A stretch of DNA of 12,323 bases. Origin: Desulfonema limicola. Lineage in GTDB: Bacteria > Desulfobacterota > Desulfobacteria > Desulfobacterales > DYRC01. The DNA lies in contig DYRC01000099.1 in assembly GCA_020718925.1 (NCBI GenBank), positions 1-12,323 on the forward strand, read 5' to 3'. The notes under the pieces are model-generated. The model had not been told where the DNA came from, made no database searches, and saw only the letters and a program-made list of their open reading frames with translations. The stretch's first letter is position 1. Every line of letters starts with the position of its first letter. Below, in pieces: positions 5,570 to 12,323 of this stretch. The position numbers and the translations under genes are program-made.

Positions 5570-6610
5570 ATGATGCGGAATACAATTTATATCATGTTTT
5601 CGGTGGTTCTGATTGCGGCAGTTGCATTGACAGGATGCGGCACAGCAAAAAATCCGGCTTTGGAAAAAGCGTTTACCGCGTATAATGAAGCCAATGCCAA
5701 CCCGGATATTTCTACAAATGCTCAGGTGGATATGCACGAAGCTGCCAAACTGCTTGCACAGGCGGAAAAGGCGGAGAAAGACTCGGAAAAAACACATCTG
5801 GCAGAGTTGGCAAATAAGCGGGTTGAAACGGCAAAAGCCAATGCCGAGCAGAAGATTGCCGAAAAAAAGATGGAGACTTTCAAAAAGGAAAAGCAGAATC
5901 TTCTTCTTGAATCCCGCCAGCGTGAAGCTGACAAGGCAAAAACAGAAGCAGAACGGGCAAAACTGGAAGCAGAAGCCAAAGGCCGCGAATTGGCTGCCCA
6001 GACCAAAGAAGCTGAAATGATGCGTAAGCAGGCTGAAGATGCCAAAACTCAGACCGCTCAGATGAAAGCCGAAGCTGACGCCAAATCCAAAGAAGCGCAG
6101 GAAGCATTGTTGGCAGCACAGCAGGCAAAAGCCGAGGCTGACGCCAAAGCCAAAGAAGCTGAAGATGCCCGCAAACAAGCTGAAGCTGCCAAAGCCGAAG
6201 CTGAACAGTTGAAAAGAGAACTTTCGGATCTTAAAGCCAAAGAAACAGAGCGCGGTCTGGTGTTGACCCTGGGCGATGTGCTGTTTGCCACCGCTAAGGC
6301 AGAATTGAATTACAATGCCATGCGGAATTTGGATAAATTGGCAGAATTTCTGAAAAAATATCCGACCCGCAATATTCTGGTCGAAGGTCATACAGACAGC
6401 AGAGGCACTGAATCCAAGAATCTTACCCTGTCTCAGCAGCGTGCGGATTCGGTTCGCAATGCGCTGGTGTCCAGAGGGATTGACGGAACCCGAATCACTG
6501 CAAAAGGCTATGGAAAAAGTATGCCCGTAGCAGATAACGCCACAGAGAGCGGACGCAGCCAGAATCGCCGCGTGGAAATTGTGATCCTGAAAGAAGGAAA
6601 GACCCAATAA
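5570..6610 (+). CDS. OmpA/Pal-family lipoprotein with long coiled coil
   Basis: This is a 346-residue envelope protein that probably links the outer membrane to peptidoglycan. A signal peptide ends in the lipobox ALTGC, with Cys23 lipidated. Residues 30-95 look DUF4398-like (LEKAFTAYNEANANPD, then AAKLLAQAEKAEKD). Residues 95-225 are a long Ala/Glu/Lys coiled coil, including 21-residue units that begin KAEADAK at 166 and 187 and KAEAEQL at 208. The C-terminal OmpA domain (about 230-340) carries the peptidoglycan-binding motif GHTDSRG (273-279) and NRRVEI (332-337), with Asp276 and Arg334 in the positions expected to contact diaminopimelate. GAAGGTGG lies seven bases before ATG 5570; a second ATG follows at once at 5573. 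The coiled coil would act as a spacer between membrane and wall. The operon ends with the terminator at 6642. Confidence 0.9.
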   Translation: MMRNTIYIMFSVVLIAAVALTGCGTAKNPALEKAFTAYNEANANPDISTNAQVDMHEAAKLLAQAEKAEKDSEKTHLAELANKRVETAKANAEQKIAEKKMETFKKEKQNLLLESRQREADKAKTEAERAKLEAEAKGRELAAQTKEAEMMRKQAEDAKTQTAQMKAEADAKSKEAQEALLAAQQAKAEADAKAKEAEDARKQAEAAKAEAEQLKRELSDLKAKETERGLVLTLGDVLFATAKAELNYNAMRNLDKLAEFLKKYPTRNILVEGHTDSRGTESKNLTLSQQRADSVRNALVSRGIDGTRITAKGYGKSMPVADNATESGRSQNRRVEIVILKEGKTQ

Positions 6611-6641
6611 GTTTTTTTGAAAGATAGCTGATTTTCAAGAT

Positions 6642-6677
6642 GAGGATAGTTGTGAAGCGCGACTATCCTCTTTTTTT
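6642..6677 (+). terminator. Intrinsic terminator of the lipoprotein operon
   Basis: A perfect nine-base stem, GAGGATAGT (6642-6650) with ACTATCCTC (6662-6670), encloses an 11-base loop and is followed directly by seven T residues (6671-6677). It lies 31 bases after the stop codon of the OmpA-family gene. Confidence 0.9.
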
Positions 6678-6716
6678 GCAAGCCCACTCAATTTTATACC
6701 AAATCGCTTTCAAACT

Positions 6717-6810
6717 CACCTAACCCCCCGGACCCCCTTCCCTGAAAGGGAAGGGGGAGATGTCATCAGCACTCCCCTCTCCTTTCAGGGGAGGGTCCGG
6801 GGGATGGGTG
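6717..6810. repeat. Compound REP-like inverted repeat with two nested hairpins
   Basis: The outer arms (6717-6735 and 6793-6810) share GGACCC/GGGTCC plus flanking C- and G-runs and CACC/GGTG ends. Inside lie two hairpins. The left has a perfect ten-base stem (6733-6742 with 6748-6757) and the loop TGAAA. The right has an eight-base stem with one G-T pair (6775-6782 with 6788-6795) and the loop TTTCA. The two loops and stems are near reverse complements of each other, so the element is an inverted duplication of one hairpin unit. It separates two converging genes. It resembles dispersed REP/MITE-like elements; its copy number cannot be judged here. Confidence 0.8.
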
Positions 6811-6818
6811 ATTAGATA

Positions 6819-7523
6819 TTATTTTTGCCTATAAAACTCAAGCACATAGCCGATATGCTGCTTCATCGCGCTGTATGCCTTTTCAGGATCATGCTTTCGT
6901 ATGGCATCTGCGATTTCTCCGTGCTGCTCCAAAATGTTTTCGATTCTTCCGACATCCTGATACAGATAAAACAGATTTTCTTTGACGCCGTAAAACAGAA
7001 GATCATAAAAATTTCTCATCATCGAAACCTGAACCTGATTTTTAGTGGCATACGCAATCGCCATGTGAAATGATACGTCCGCTTCGGTTCCATGACTTCC
7101 TGCCTTATACTCTGATTTCATGTCTTCCATACTTTTCTCAAGAAAACGAATATCTTCATCCGTAGCCCGCTGCGCCGCCAGTGCTGCCGCATTGCACTCC
7201 AGTCCCAATCTGACTTCAAGAATGTCTTCAAGCGTTGCTTCCTGAATATTCATGGCAGAAGCCAAAGGATTATTATCACCGGAAGACGGAACACGCACAA
7301 ACGTTCCCTGTCCCTGACGATGTTCCAAAAAGCCCAACGCAACAAGCTTGCTGATGGCATTTCTGACCGATGTGCGGCTGACATTCATTGCCTCTGAAAG
7401 TTCCCGCTCCGGCATAACCTGCTCACCGGGCTTGAGTTCGCCTCTGGAAATCAACTCCTGCAACTGATCAAATATCTGATCGGAAATCCGTTTGGGTTTT
7501 ACATGTTTCAATAGTCCGTTCAT
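6819..7523 (-). CDS. FadR-subfamily GntR transcriptional regulator (LldR/PdhR-like)
   Basis: This is a 234-residue repressor or activator of the FCD branch of GntR proteins, probably controlling the divergent lactate genes. The N-terminal winged helix (about 10-78) contains GELKPGEQVMPERELSEAM and the recognition helix SRTSVRNAISKL (49-60), followed by the wing GFLEHRQGQGTFV (64-76). The C-terminal FCD effector domain (about 95-230) has the expected metal-ligand set: Asp149 and His153 in DVSFHMAI, His201 and His223. Members of this group bind lactate, pyruvate or similar small acids. I start at ATG 7523; a TTG nine bases upstream would add three residues, and neither has a strong ribosome site (only GGGG nearby). 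A PdhR-like palindrome lies 22 bases before the start, which suggests autoregulation. The DNA-binding class is certain; the effector is inferred from context. Confidence 0.88.
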   Translation of the reverse strand: MNGLLKHVKPKRISDQIFDQLQELISRGELKPGEQVMPERELSEAMNVSRTSVRNAISKLVALGFLEHRQGQGTFVRVPSSGDNNPLASAMNIQEATLEDILEVRLGLECNAAALAAQRATDEDIRFLEKSMEDMKSEYKAGSHGTEADVSFHMAIAYATKNQVQVSMMRNFYDLLFYGVKENLFYLYQDVGRIENILEQHGEIADAIRKHDPEKAYSAMKQHIGYVLEFYRQK

Positions 7524-7545
7524 GGTTTTCAAAAGCCCCGTATAA

Positions 7546-7562
7546 AATTGGTATGTCCAATT
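7546..7562. promoter_or_regulatory. Putative FadR-type operator O1 near the regulator start
   Basis: AATTGG and CCAATT arms surround the centre TATGT. The core TGGTATGTCCA differs by one base from TGGT-N3-ACCA, the form used by PdhR/LldR-type regulators (TNGT-N3-ACNA). Its position, 22 bases before the regulator ATG, suits autoregulation or looping with the operator at 7687. No convincing minus-strand promoter was recognised. Confidence 0.6.
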
Positions 7563-7648
7563 TTTTTAAAGCATCATTATCACATTTTCGGATTTGATAC
7601 AATAGATGTTTAATATACAAGCTAAAAAACTTTTTTATTTTTTTTTTC

Positions 7649-7677
7649 TTGACAAGCTGAAAAAAAGCCTTTATAAG
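7649..7677 (+). promoter_or_regulatory. Sigma70-type promoter of the lactate operon
   Basis: TTGACA (7649-7654), a 17-base spacer and TATAAG (7672-7677) match the consensus in 11 of 12 positions, behind a T-rich tract (7629-7648). The predicted start of transcription is near 7684, three bases before a palindromic operator. Confidence 0.8.
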
Positions 7678-7686
7678 TTCAAATCA

Positions 7687-7701
7687 AATGGTATTACCAT
7701 T
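7687..7701. promoter_or_regulatory. Putative FadR-type operator O2 at the lactate operon start site
   Basis: AATGGT and ACCATT are perfect inverted arms around the centre ATT, and the core TGGTATTACCA fits TNGT-N3-ACNA exactly. It begins about three bases after the predicted transcription start, the classic place for a repressor that blocks RNA polymerase. It is 140 bases, centre to centre, from the operator at 7546-7562. Confidence 0.75.
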
Positions 7702-7735
7702 ATACAAAAAACCAAAAACAACAGGATGTATAGTT

Positions 7736-9505
7736 ATGACTTGGACAATGGAAACAAATCCTTTGAACAACATCGGGCTTTCGGCATTGGTAGCTGCAAT
7801 TCCCATTTTTTATCTGTTCTGGGCATTGGCATATAAACGGATGAAAGGACACTGGTCAGCTATGAGCGCAGTGGGAATTGCAATTCTTGTATATGGTATG
7901 CCCATTAAATTGGCGTTGCTGTCAACTTTTGACGGTATGATGTTCGGACTTTGGCCCGTAGCGTGGATTGTAGTTACGGCAGTTTATATATACAATTTAT
8001 CAGTTAAAACCGGTCAGTTTGAGGTCATTAAAAATTCTTTGGCATCCATTTCAGACGACCGGAGATTGCAGGCGCTTCTGATAGCCTTTTCATTCGGATC
8101 ATTTTTGGAAGGCGCGGCGGGATTCGGGACTCCGGTGGCAATTTCAGCCGCAATGCTTGTAGGGCTGGGATTTAACCCGCTGTATGCCGCAGGAATCTGT
8201 CTATTGGCAAATACCGCGCCGGTAGCTTTCGGAGCCATCGGCATCCCGATTGTTGTCGCAGGTCAGGTATCCGGCATTGATACGATGGCAATCAGTCAGA
8301 TGGTCGGTCGCACATTGCCGTTTCTCAGCGTTATTATTCCTTTATACTTGGTGATTCTGATGAGCGGCTGGAAAAGCGGAATGGAAGTTTTGCCCGCAAC
8401 GCTGGTATGCGGAGGTTCATTTGCTTTGGCACAGTGGTGGAGTTCCAACTATCTTGGTCCGCTTCTGCCTGATATTCTTGCTTCTATTGCATCTATCGTC
8501 TCTTTGGTGATTTTTTTAAGATTTTGGTCTCCCAAAACAACATGGCGTTTTCCCGAAGAAGCGGCAAGTTTGGGCAAGGAAAAACTCAGATACACCGGCG
8601 GACAGGTTTTCAGAGCATGGGCGCCGTTTATCATCCTCTCCGTATTTGTAGCAGCATGGGGCATCAAGCCGATTAAAGACGCTTTGGATTATTTTACGCT
8701 GGTCAAATTTGAAATTCCGGGACTTCACAATCTGGTCATCAGAGCCGGCAAACCGATGGCAGCCGTATATAACTTTAATATTTTAAGCGCGGCAGGATCA
8801 GCCATTTTGCTTGCAGGATTGTTTTCGATTCCGGTGATGGGCGCGTCTTTATCCGTTGCAGGCGAAGTCGGTGCTCAAACCATAAAAACGCTCAGATGGC
8901 CCGTTGTAACCATCTCTACGATTTTGGGATTTGCCTACATTATGAATTTTTCAGGCATGGCAATCACGTTGGGCAATGCGTTTGCATCAACCGGAAAATT
9001 GTTCCCGCTTTTCTCTCCGTTTCTCGGATGGATGGGCGTGTTTATGACCGGCTCAGATACTTCGACAAACGCGCTTTTCGGCAAACTTCAGGAAGTTACC
9101 GCTACTAAAATCGGCGTTGATCCGGTAATTACCGTGTCAGCCAACACCTGCGGCGGCGTATGCGGCAAGATGATCTCTCCGCAATCGCTGGCAGTTGCAA
9201 CCGCAGCAGTAGGTCTTGTGGGTCAGGAATCCGATATTTTCAGATTTACCCTGAAACATTCTCTGATTCTGACCGGCGTGATTGCTATTATGACGATGGC
9301 GCAGGCTTATCTTATCAAATGGATTGTGCCGACATACACAAAAGCGGCAGCAGTTGCGGCAACGGCGGCAGCCAAAGCTCCGGTTTTTCCATCAGAAGGA
9401 TTGATGTATCTGGCAATTACCTTGATAATTGTGGCAGGGATTACGATTTCTTCCCGCGTGATGGGCAGCGAAAAAGATGCTATCGGCAGCGTAACAATGG
9501 CTTAA
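7736..9505 (+). CDS. lldP: Lactate permease (LctP/LldP family)
   Basis: This 589-residue integral inner-membrane protein imports lactate (and often glycolate) with protons. It is a chain of a dozen or more hydrophobic segments and carries the family signatures FSFGSFLEGAAGFGTP (118-133) and LLANTAPVAFGAIG (156-169), and near the C-terminal part GSDTSTNALFGKLQ and CGGVCGKMISPQ (about 440-485). Length fits the family, being slightly longer than the E. coli protein. I choose ATG 7736, which has AGGA nine bases before it. An upstream in-frame ATG at 7688 would lie inside the operator, about four bases from the predicted transcription start, and lacks a ribosome site. It heads the operon that continues with lutC and the LutBA fusion, and is divergent from the FadR-type regulator. 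The family is certain; lactate as substrate is strongly supported by the neighbours. Confidence 0.93.
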   Translation: MTWTMETNPLNNIGLSALVAAIPIFYLFWALAYKRMKGHWSAMSAVGIAILVYGMPIKLALLSTFDGMMFGLWPVAWIVVTAVYIYNLSVKTGQFEVIKNSLASISDDRRLQALLIAFSFGSFLEGAAGFGTPVAISAAMLVGLGFNPLYAAGICLLANTAPVAFGAIGIPIVVAGQVSGIDTMAISQMVGRTLPFLSVIIPLYLVILMSGWKSGMEVLPATLVCGGSFALAQWWSSNYLGPLLPDILASIASIVSLVIFLRFWSPKTTWRFPEEAASLGKEKLRYTGGQVFRAWAPFIILSVFVAAWGIKPIKDALDYFTLVKFEIPGLHNLVIRAGKPMAAVYNFNILSAAGSAILLAGLFSIPVMGASLSVAGEVGAQTIKTLRWPVVTISTILGFAYIMNFSGMAITLGNAFASTGKLFPLFSPFLGWMGVFMTGSDTSTNALFGKLQEVTATKIGVDPVITVSANTCGGVCGKMISPQSLAVATAAVGLVGQESDIFRFTLKHSLILTGVIAIMTMAQAYLIKWIVPTYTKAAAVAATAAAKAPVFPSEGLMYLAITLIIVAGITISSRVMGSEKDAIGSVTMA

Positions 9506-9522
9506 TTTCAAATCTGAATAGT

Positions 9523-9634
9523 CTCACGGCAATAACCTCACGGCAATAAATTGCCGTGCTATTGCGGGGATGTCCTTACAGGACATAGAGTTCCGTAGGA
9601 ACGGCACATAATAGCCCGGAAATTCATTTCCGGG
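9523..9634. repeat. Hairpin-rich spacer between lldP and lutC
   Basis: The spacer holds a direct repeat CTCACGGCAATAA (9523-9535 and 9537-9549), followed by four small stem-loops: CACGGCAA/TTGCCGTG (9539-9546, 9551-9558), TGTCCT/AGGACA (9571-9576, 9580-9585), TTCC/GGAA (9591-9594, 9598-9601) and CCCGGAAA/TTTCCGGG (9615-9622, 9627-9634). The last ends three bases before the GAGGA ribosome site (9638-9642) of lutC. No T-run follows any stem, so these are not ordinary terminators. They may be a dispersed repeat, an mRNA-processing or stabilising region, or a translation control. Confidence 0.65.
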
Positions 9635-9648
9635 TATGAGGACAATTT

Positions 9649-10191
9649 ATGAAAAGACAAGAACTCATCCGACTGATGACGGAAAAAGCGCAAAGCGTTC
9701 AGACGATTGTGGCAAATATCAGAAGTCTTGACGAGGCGTTCAAATATTCTGCGGAACTGACTCAGATGCAGGGCGGAGAAACGCTTGCATGTCTGGGATT
9801 TGCAGATATGGCGAATCTGCGTCAGGTATGCGATATGGAAAATCTTCGGCTGCTTGATTCGCCGATGAGAAATCATCTTAACCAGATTCATACCGCGCTG
9901 ACAACGGCAGATTGGGGCATTGCAGAAACCGGAACGCTGGTGGCAGATTCCACTTCGGAAGACATGCGGATTGCGACTATGCTGGCAGAAACCCATGTGG
10001 CTGTGATTCCGGCGTCAAAAATTTATCCTGATGCCATATCTCTGCAAAAAGAACTGAGTGAGCTTCAGAAATCTTCTCCGCGCTATCTGGCATTTATTTC
10101 CGGTGCGAGCCGAACCGCAGACATTGAGCGGGTGATGACTATCGGCGTTCACGGACCACAGGCATTGCACATTCTGATTTTGGAGGATTGA
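9649..10191 (+). CDS. lutC: LutC/LldG subunit of L-lactate dehydrogenase complex
   Basis: LutC (YkgG; called LldG in Desulfovibrio) is the small LUD-domain subunit of the cytoplasmic iron-sulfur lactate dehydrogenase that oxidises L-lactate to pyruvate. The 180-residue product has the LUD-domain motifs ADWGIAETGTLV (87-98) and ISGASRTADIERVMTIGVHG (150-169), followed by QALHILIL at the end. It contains no cysteine ligand motif, as expected; clusters reside in the partner. The ATG has GAGGA six bases upstream. Its stop is four bases before the start of the LutBA gene, so the two are certainly co-transcribed and probably co-translated. Its position after the permease and a hairpin-rich spacer follows the permease-lldG-lldH order. 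Length is a little under that of Bacillus LutC, the N-terminal extension being short. Confidence 0.9.
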   Translation: MKRQELIRLMTEKAQSVQTIVANIRSLDEAFKYSAELTQMQGGETLACLGFADMANLRQVCDMENLRLLDSPMRNHLNQIHTALTTADWGIAETGTLVADSTSEDMRIATMLAETHVAVIPASKIYPDAISLQKELSELQKSSPRYLAFISGASRTADIERVMTIGVHGPQALHILILED

Positions 10192-10195
10192 CACC

Positions 10196-12323
10196 ATGAT
10201 TGAAACTGCTCAGGACGTGAAAAGCTATAAACAGAAAATCAGAACAGCACTTGAAAACAAATTTCTCAGAACCACGCTGGATAATTTCGGCTCGGCGTAC
10301 AAAGTATCCCGCGCCAAAGCCTTTGAGGGATTTGATTTTGAGGCGATCCGGCACAATATCTCAAGTGCAAAAGAATCTGCTTTGCCGCAATTGGCTGAAT
10401 TGCTTGAGACTTTCAAAGCCAATGCCGAAAAAGCAGGCGTAACCGTTCATTTTGCCGAAGATGCGGAAGAAGCCAATAATATCATTGCCAAAATTGCAAA
10501 AGACAATAGTGTAAAAAATATTGTCAAATCCAAGTCCATGACGGCTGAAGAAACCTTTCTCAATGATCATCTTGAAAAACAAGGCTTTAAAGTAACCGAA
10601 ACCGATTTGGGCGAATGGATTATCCAATTGCGCCATGAAGGTCCTTCGCACATGGTTATGCCTGCGATTCATCTTTCGCGTAGTCAGGTTGCTGAACTTT
10701 TTACAGAAGTAACCGGCAAACCTCAGAACCCGGATAATATTGAGGCAATGGTCAAAGTGGCAAGGCATACGCTTCGCCAAGCATTTTTGGAAGCAGATAT
10801 GGGAATCAGCGGCGCGAATTTTGCCATTGCCGAATCCGGCACTATCGGCATTGTGAGTAACGAAGGAAATGCACGGCTGACAACAACTTTGCCGCGAGTT
10901 CATGTTGCGTTAATCGGTATTGACAAGCTCGTGCCTGATCTGACAACTGCGCTGAATATTCTCAAAGCATTGCCCCGAAATGCCACAGGGCAGGCGATTT
11001 CAACGTATGTAACTTGGATTACCGGCGCAAACGAATGCGGCTCTGCGCCGTCCGGCAAAAAAGAAATGCACATTGTGTTTCTGGATAACGGGCGCTCCGA
11101 GCTTGCCAAAGACCCGATATTTTCCGAAGCACTTCGCTGTATCCGTTGCGGCGCCTGCGCCAATGTCTGTCCGATTTATCGCTTACTTGGCGGTCATACT
11201 TACGGTCATGTGTATATTGGGGCTATCGGATTGATTCTGACTTATTTTTATCACGGCAGGCAAAACGCGAATGCTATTGTCCGAAACTGTATCAATTGCC
11301 AATCCTGCAAAGCTGTATGTCCGGCGGGTATTGATCTGCCGCATCTTGTTAAAAAGGTTCATCAGGCTGTTCTGTCGTATCAGCAGGAACGACCTGCCAA
11401 AAACAAATTATTGTCAATTCTGTTGAAAAATCGTAAGCTGTTTCATTTTCTGCTCAGACGGGCATATCTGATGCAGAAACCTATTGCTGAAGATGGTTTT
11501 ATCCGACATCTGCCTATGTTTTTTTTCAAAGAACATGATTTCAGAAGTCTGCCGGCAATCACAAAAACGCCGTTCAGAGACCAATGGAAATCTTTGCGCC
11601 GTGAAATTGAAAATCCCAAATACCGCGTGGCATTGTTCGGCGGATGTGCGATGGATTTTGTTTATCCCGAACATGGTAAAGCACTGATTAAATTGCTTGA
11701 AAAACATCAGGTTCAGGTTGAATATCCGATGGAGCAGACCTGTTGCGGACTTCCCGCTATGATGGCAACCGAAGAAGAAACCGCAAAAGATGTTGCGATT
11801 CAAAATATTAAAGCGATGGGAGATTACGATTATATCATCACGCTTTGCGCGTCATGCGGCTCTCATCTGAAAGAAAATTATCCGAAACTTTTGCCCAGAA
11901 CTGCGGAATTGAAAGCTTTCACGGATAAAGTGATTGATTTCAGTTCGTTTATGATGAATGTTTTAAACGTATCGGCAGATGAATTTCAAAAACATCCTGA
12001 AAAAGTGGCATATCATTCGCCCTGTCATTTGTGTCGCGGATTGAAAGTTGTTGATGAGCCGAGAAAACTTATTTCGATAGCGGGATATGAATATCTGCCT
12101 TCGACAGATGAAGATGTCTGTTGCGGATTCGGCGGATCATATTCAGTTGATTTTCCTGAAATTTCCAAAGAAATCCTTGCAAAAAAGCTTGAGAATGTTG
12201 AAAAAACCGGCGCGGATATTCTGGTAACGGATTGTCCGGGCTGTGTGATGCAGCTTAAAGGCGGCGTGGACAAACGGGGCGGCAAAGTCGTGGTGAAACA
12301 TATTGCTGAAATTCTGAGTGGAG
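10196..12323 (+). CDS. lutB-lutA: LutB-LutA fusion (LldH-type) iron-sulfur lactate dehydrogenase subunit, partial
   Basis: The frame is open from ATG 10196 to the right edge, 709 codons, probably within a few residues of the end. It joins in one chain what Bacillus makes as LutB and LutA. The LUD domain covers about 60-290, with ISGANFAIAESGTIGIVSNE (about 203-222). A ferredoxin-like region follows with two [4Fe-4S] motifs: C315, C318, C321, C325-P and C365, C368, C371, C375-P. Then come two CCG domains: C484, C516-C517-G, C551 and C554; and C610, C613, C642-C643-G, C680 and C683. The CCG domains, as in heterodisulfide reductase and glycolate oxidase GlcF, bind further clusters and are the likely catalytic or electron-transfer part. 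GGAGG lies nine bases before the start. With LutC it should oxidise L-lactate and pass electrons onward. The Desulfovibrio counterpart is LldH. All expected cysteines are present. Confidence 0.92.
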   Translation, partial: MIETAQDVKSYKQKIRTALENKFLRTTLDNFGSAYKVSRAKAFEGFDFEAIRHNISSAKESALPQLAELLETFKANAEKAGVTVHFAEDAEEANNIIAKIAKDNSVKNIVKSKSMTAEETFLNDHLEKQGFKVTETDLGEWIIQLRHEGPSHMVMPAIHLSRSQVAELFTEVTGKPQNPDNIEAMVKVARHTLRQAFLEADMGISGANFAIAESGTIGIVSNEGNARLTTTLPRVHVALIGIDKLVPDLTTALNILKALPRNATGQAISTYVTWITGANECGSAPSGKKEMHIVFLDNGRSELAKDPIFSEALRCIRCGACANVCPIYRLLGGHTYGHVYIGAIGLILTYFYHGRQNANAIVRNCINCQSCKAVCPAGIDLPHLVKKVHQAVLSYQQERPAKNKLLSILLKNRKLFHFLLRRAYLMQKPIAEDGFIRHLPMFFFKEHDFRSLPAITKTPFRDQWKSLRREIENPKYRVALFGGCAMDFVYPEHGKALIKLLEKHQVQVEYPMEQTCCGLPAMMATEEETAKDVAIQNIKAMGDYDYIITLCASCGSHLKENYPKLLPRTAELKAFTDKVIDFSSFMMNVLNVSADEFQKHPEKVAYHSPCHLCRGLKVVDEPRKLISIAGYEYLPSTDEDVCCGFGGSYSVDFPEISKEILAKKLENVEKTGADILVTDCPGCVMQLKGGVDKRGGKVVVKHIAEILSG

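Noticed and set aside
5456..6607. A 383-codon open frame on the minus strand, rich in Phe, Cys and Gly.
   Set aside because: It lies antisense to the OmpA-family lipoprotein; the composition is what results from reading Ala/Glu/Lys-rich coiled-coil codons backwards. The plus strand has a signal peptide, lipobox, OmpA motif, promoter and terminator.
6717..6810. Repeat pair considered as a CRISPR remnant.
   Set aside because: The two units are inverted rather than direct, have no regular spacers and no cas gene nearby.
7688..7735. Upstream ATG 7688 as the start of the lactate permease.
   Set aside because: It falls within a perfect operator palindrome, about four bases after the predicted transcription start, and has no ribosome site; ATG 7736 has one.
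9559..9996. A 145-codon minus-strand open frame over the start of lutC.
   Set aside because: It spans the hairpin spacer and the coding region of lutC in the opposite sense and shows no recognisable domain.

Overview
The window looks like chromosomal DNA of an anaerobic, lactate-oxidising Gram-negative bacterium, most probably a sulfate reducer of the Desulfobacterota (Desulfobacteria). The main reasons are a lactate operon of the Desulfovibrio LldG/LldH kind (LutC plus a single-chain LutB-LutA fusion), two outer-membrane-type lipoproteins including an OmpA/Pal-like one, and several palindromic intergenic repeats of the sort that litter large deltaproteobacterial genomes. The lineage is an inference; no rRNA gene or other taxonomic marker is present.

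Layout. (1) 1-2711, minus strand: two tandem P-loop NTPases of the AAA_16/STAND type. The downstream one runs off the left edge and begins a TPR-like region. They are separated by an 86-bp, exactly symmetric palindromic element made of GATT/AATC blocks. (2) 2743-3477, plus strand: a compact toxin-antitoxin pair (short acidic antitoxin, then a TumE/DUF6516 toxin) divergent from the NTPases, with well-formed back-to-back sigma70-type promoters between them. (3) 3496-4680, minus: rlmI, a 23S rRNA m5C methyltransferase, convergent with the toxin. (4) 4822-5073, plus: a small basic protein rich in cysteine. (5) 5081-6677, plus: a near-consensus promoter, a DUF4398-type lipoprotein, a long coiled-coil OmpA-family lipoprotein and a clear intrinsic terminator. 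(6) 6717-6810: a compound inverted repeat holding two nested hairpins. (7) 6819-7523, minus: a FadR-type (FCD) GntR regulator. (8) 7546-12323, plus: two PdhR/LldR-like operators, a strong promoter, the lactate permease, a 143-bp spacer full of small hairpins, lutC, and the LutBA fusion, which is cut by the right edge.

How it works together. Regions 7 and 8 form a self-contained lactate module: the regulator probably senses lactate or a related acid, represses the divergent permease-lut operon through the palindrome at the +1 region, and the permease feeds the cytoplasmic LutC/LutBA iron-sulfur lactate dehydrogenase. Region 5 is an envelope cell. Regions 1 and 2 look like accessory, conflict-related cargo next to the housekeeping gene rlmI. 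No transposase, integrase, tRNA, rRNA or CRISPR array was seen, and no gene-free stretch exceeds 300 bases.
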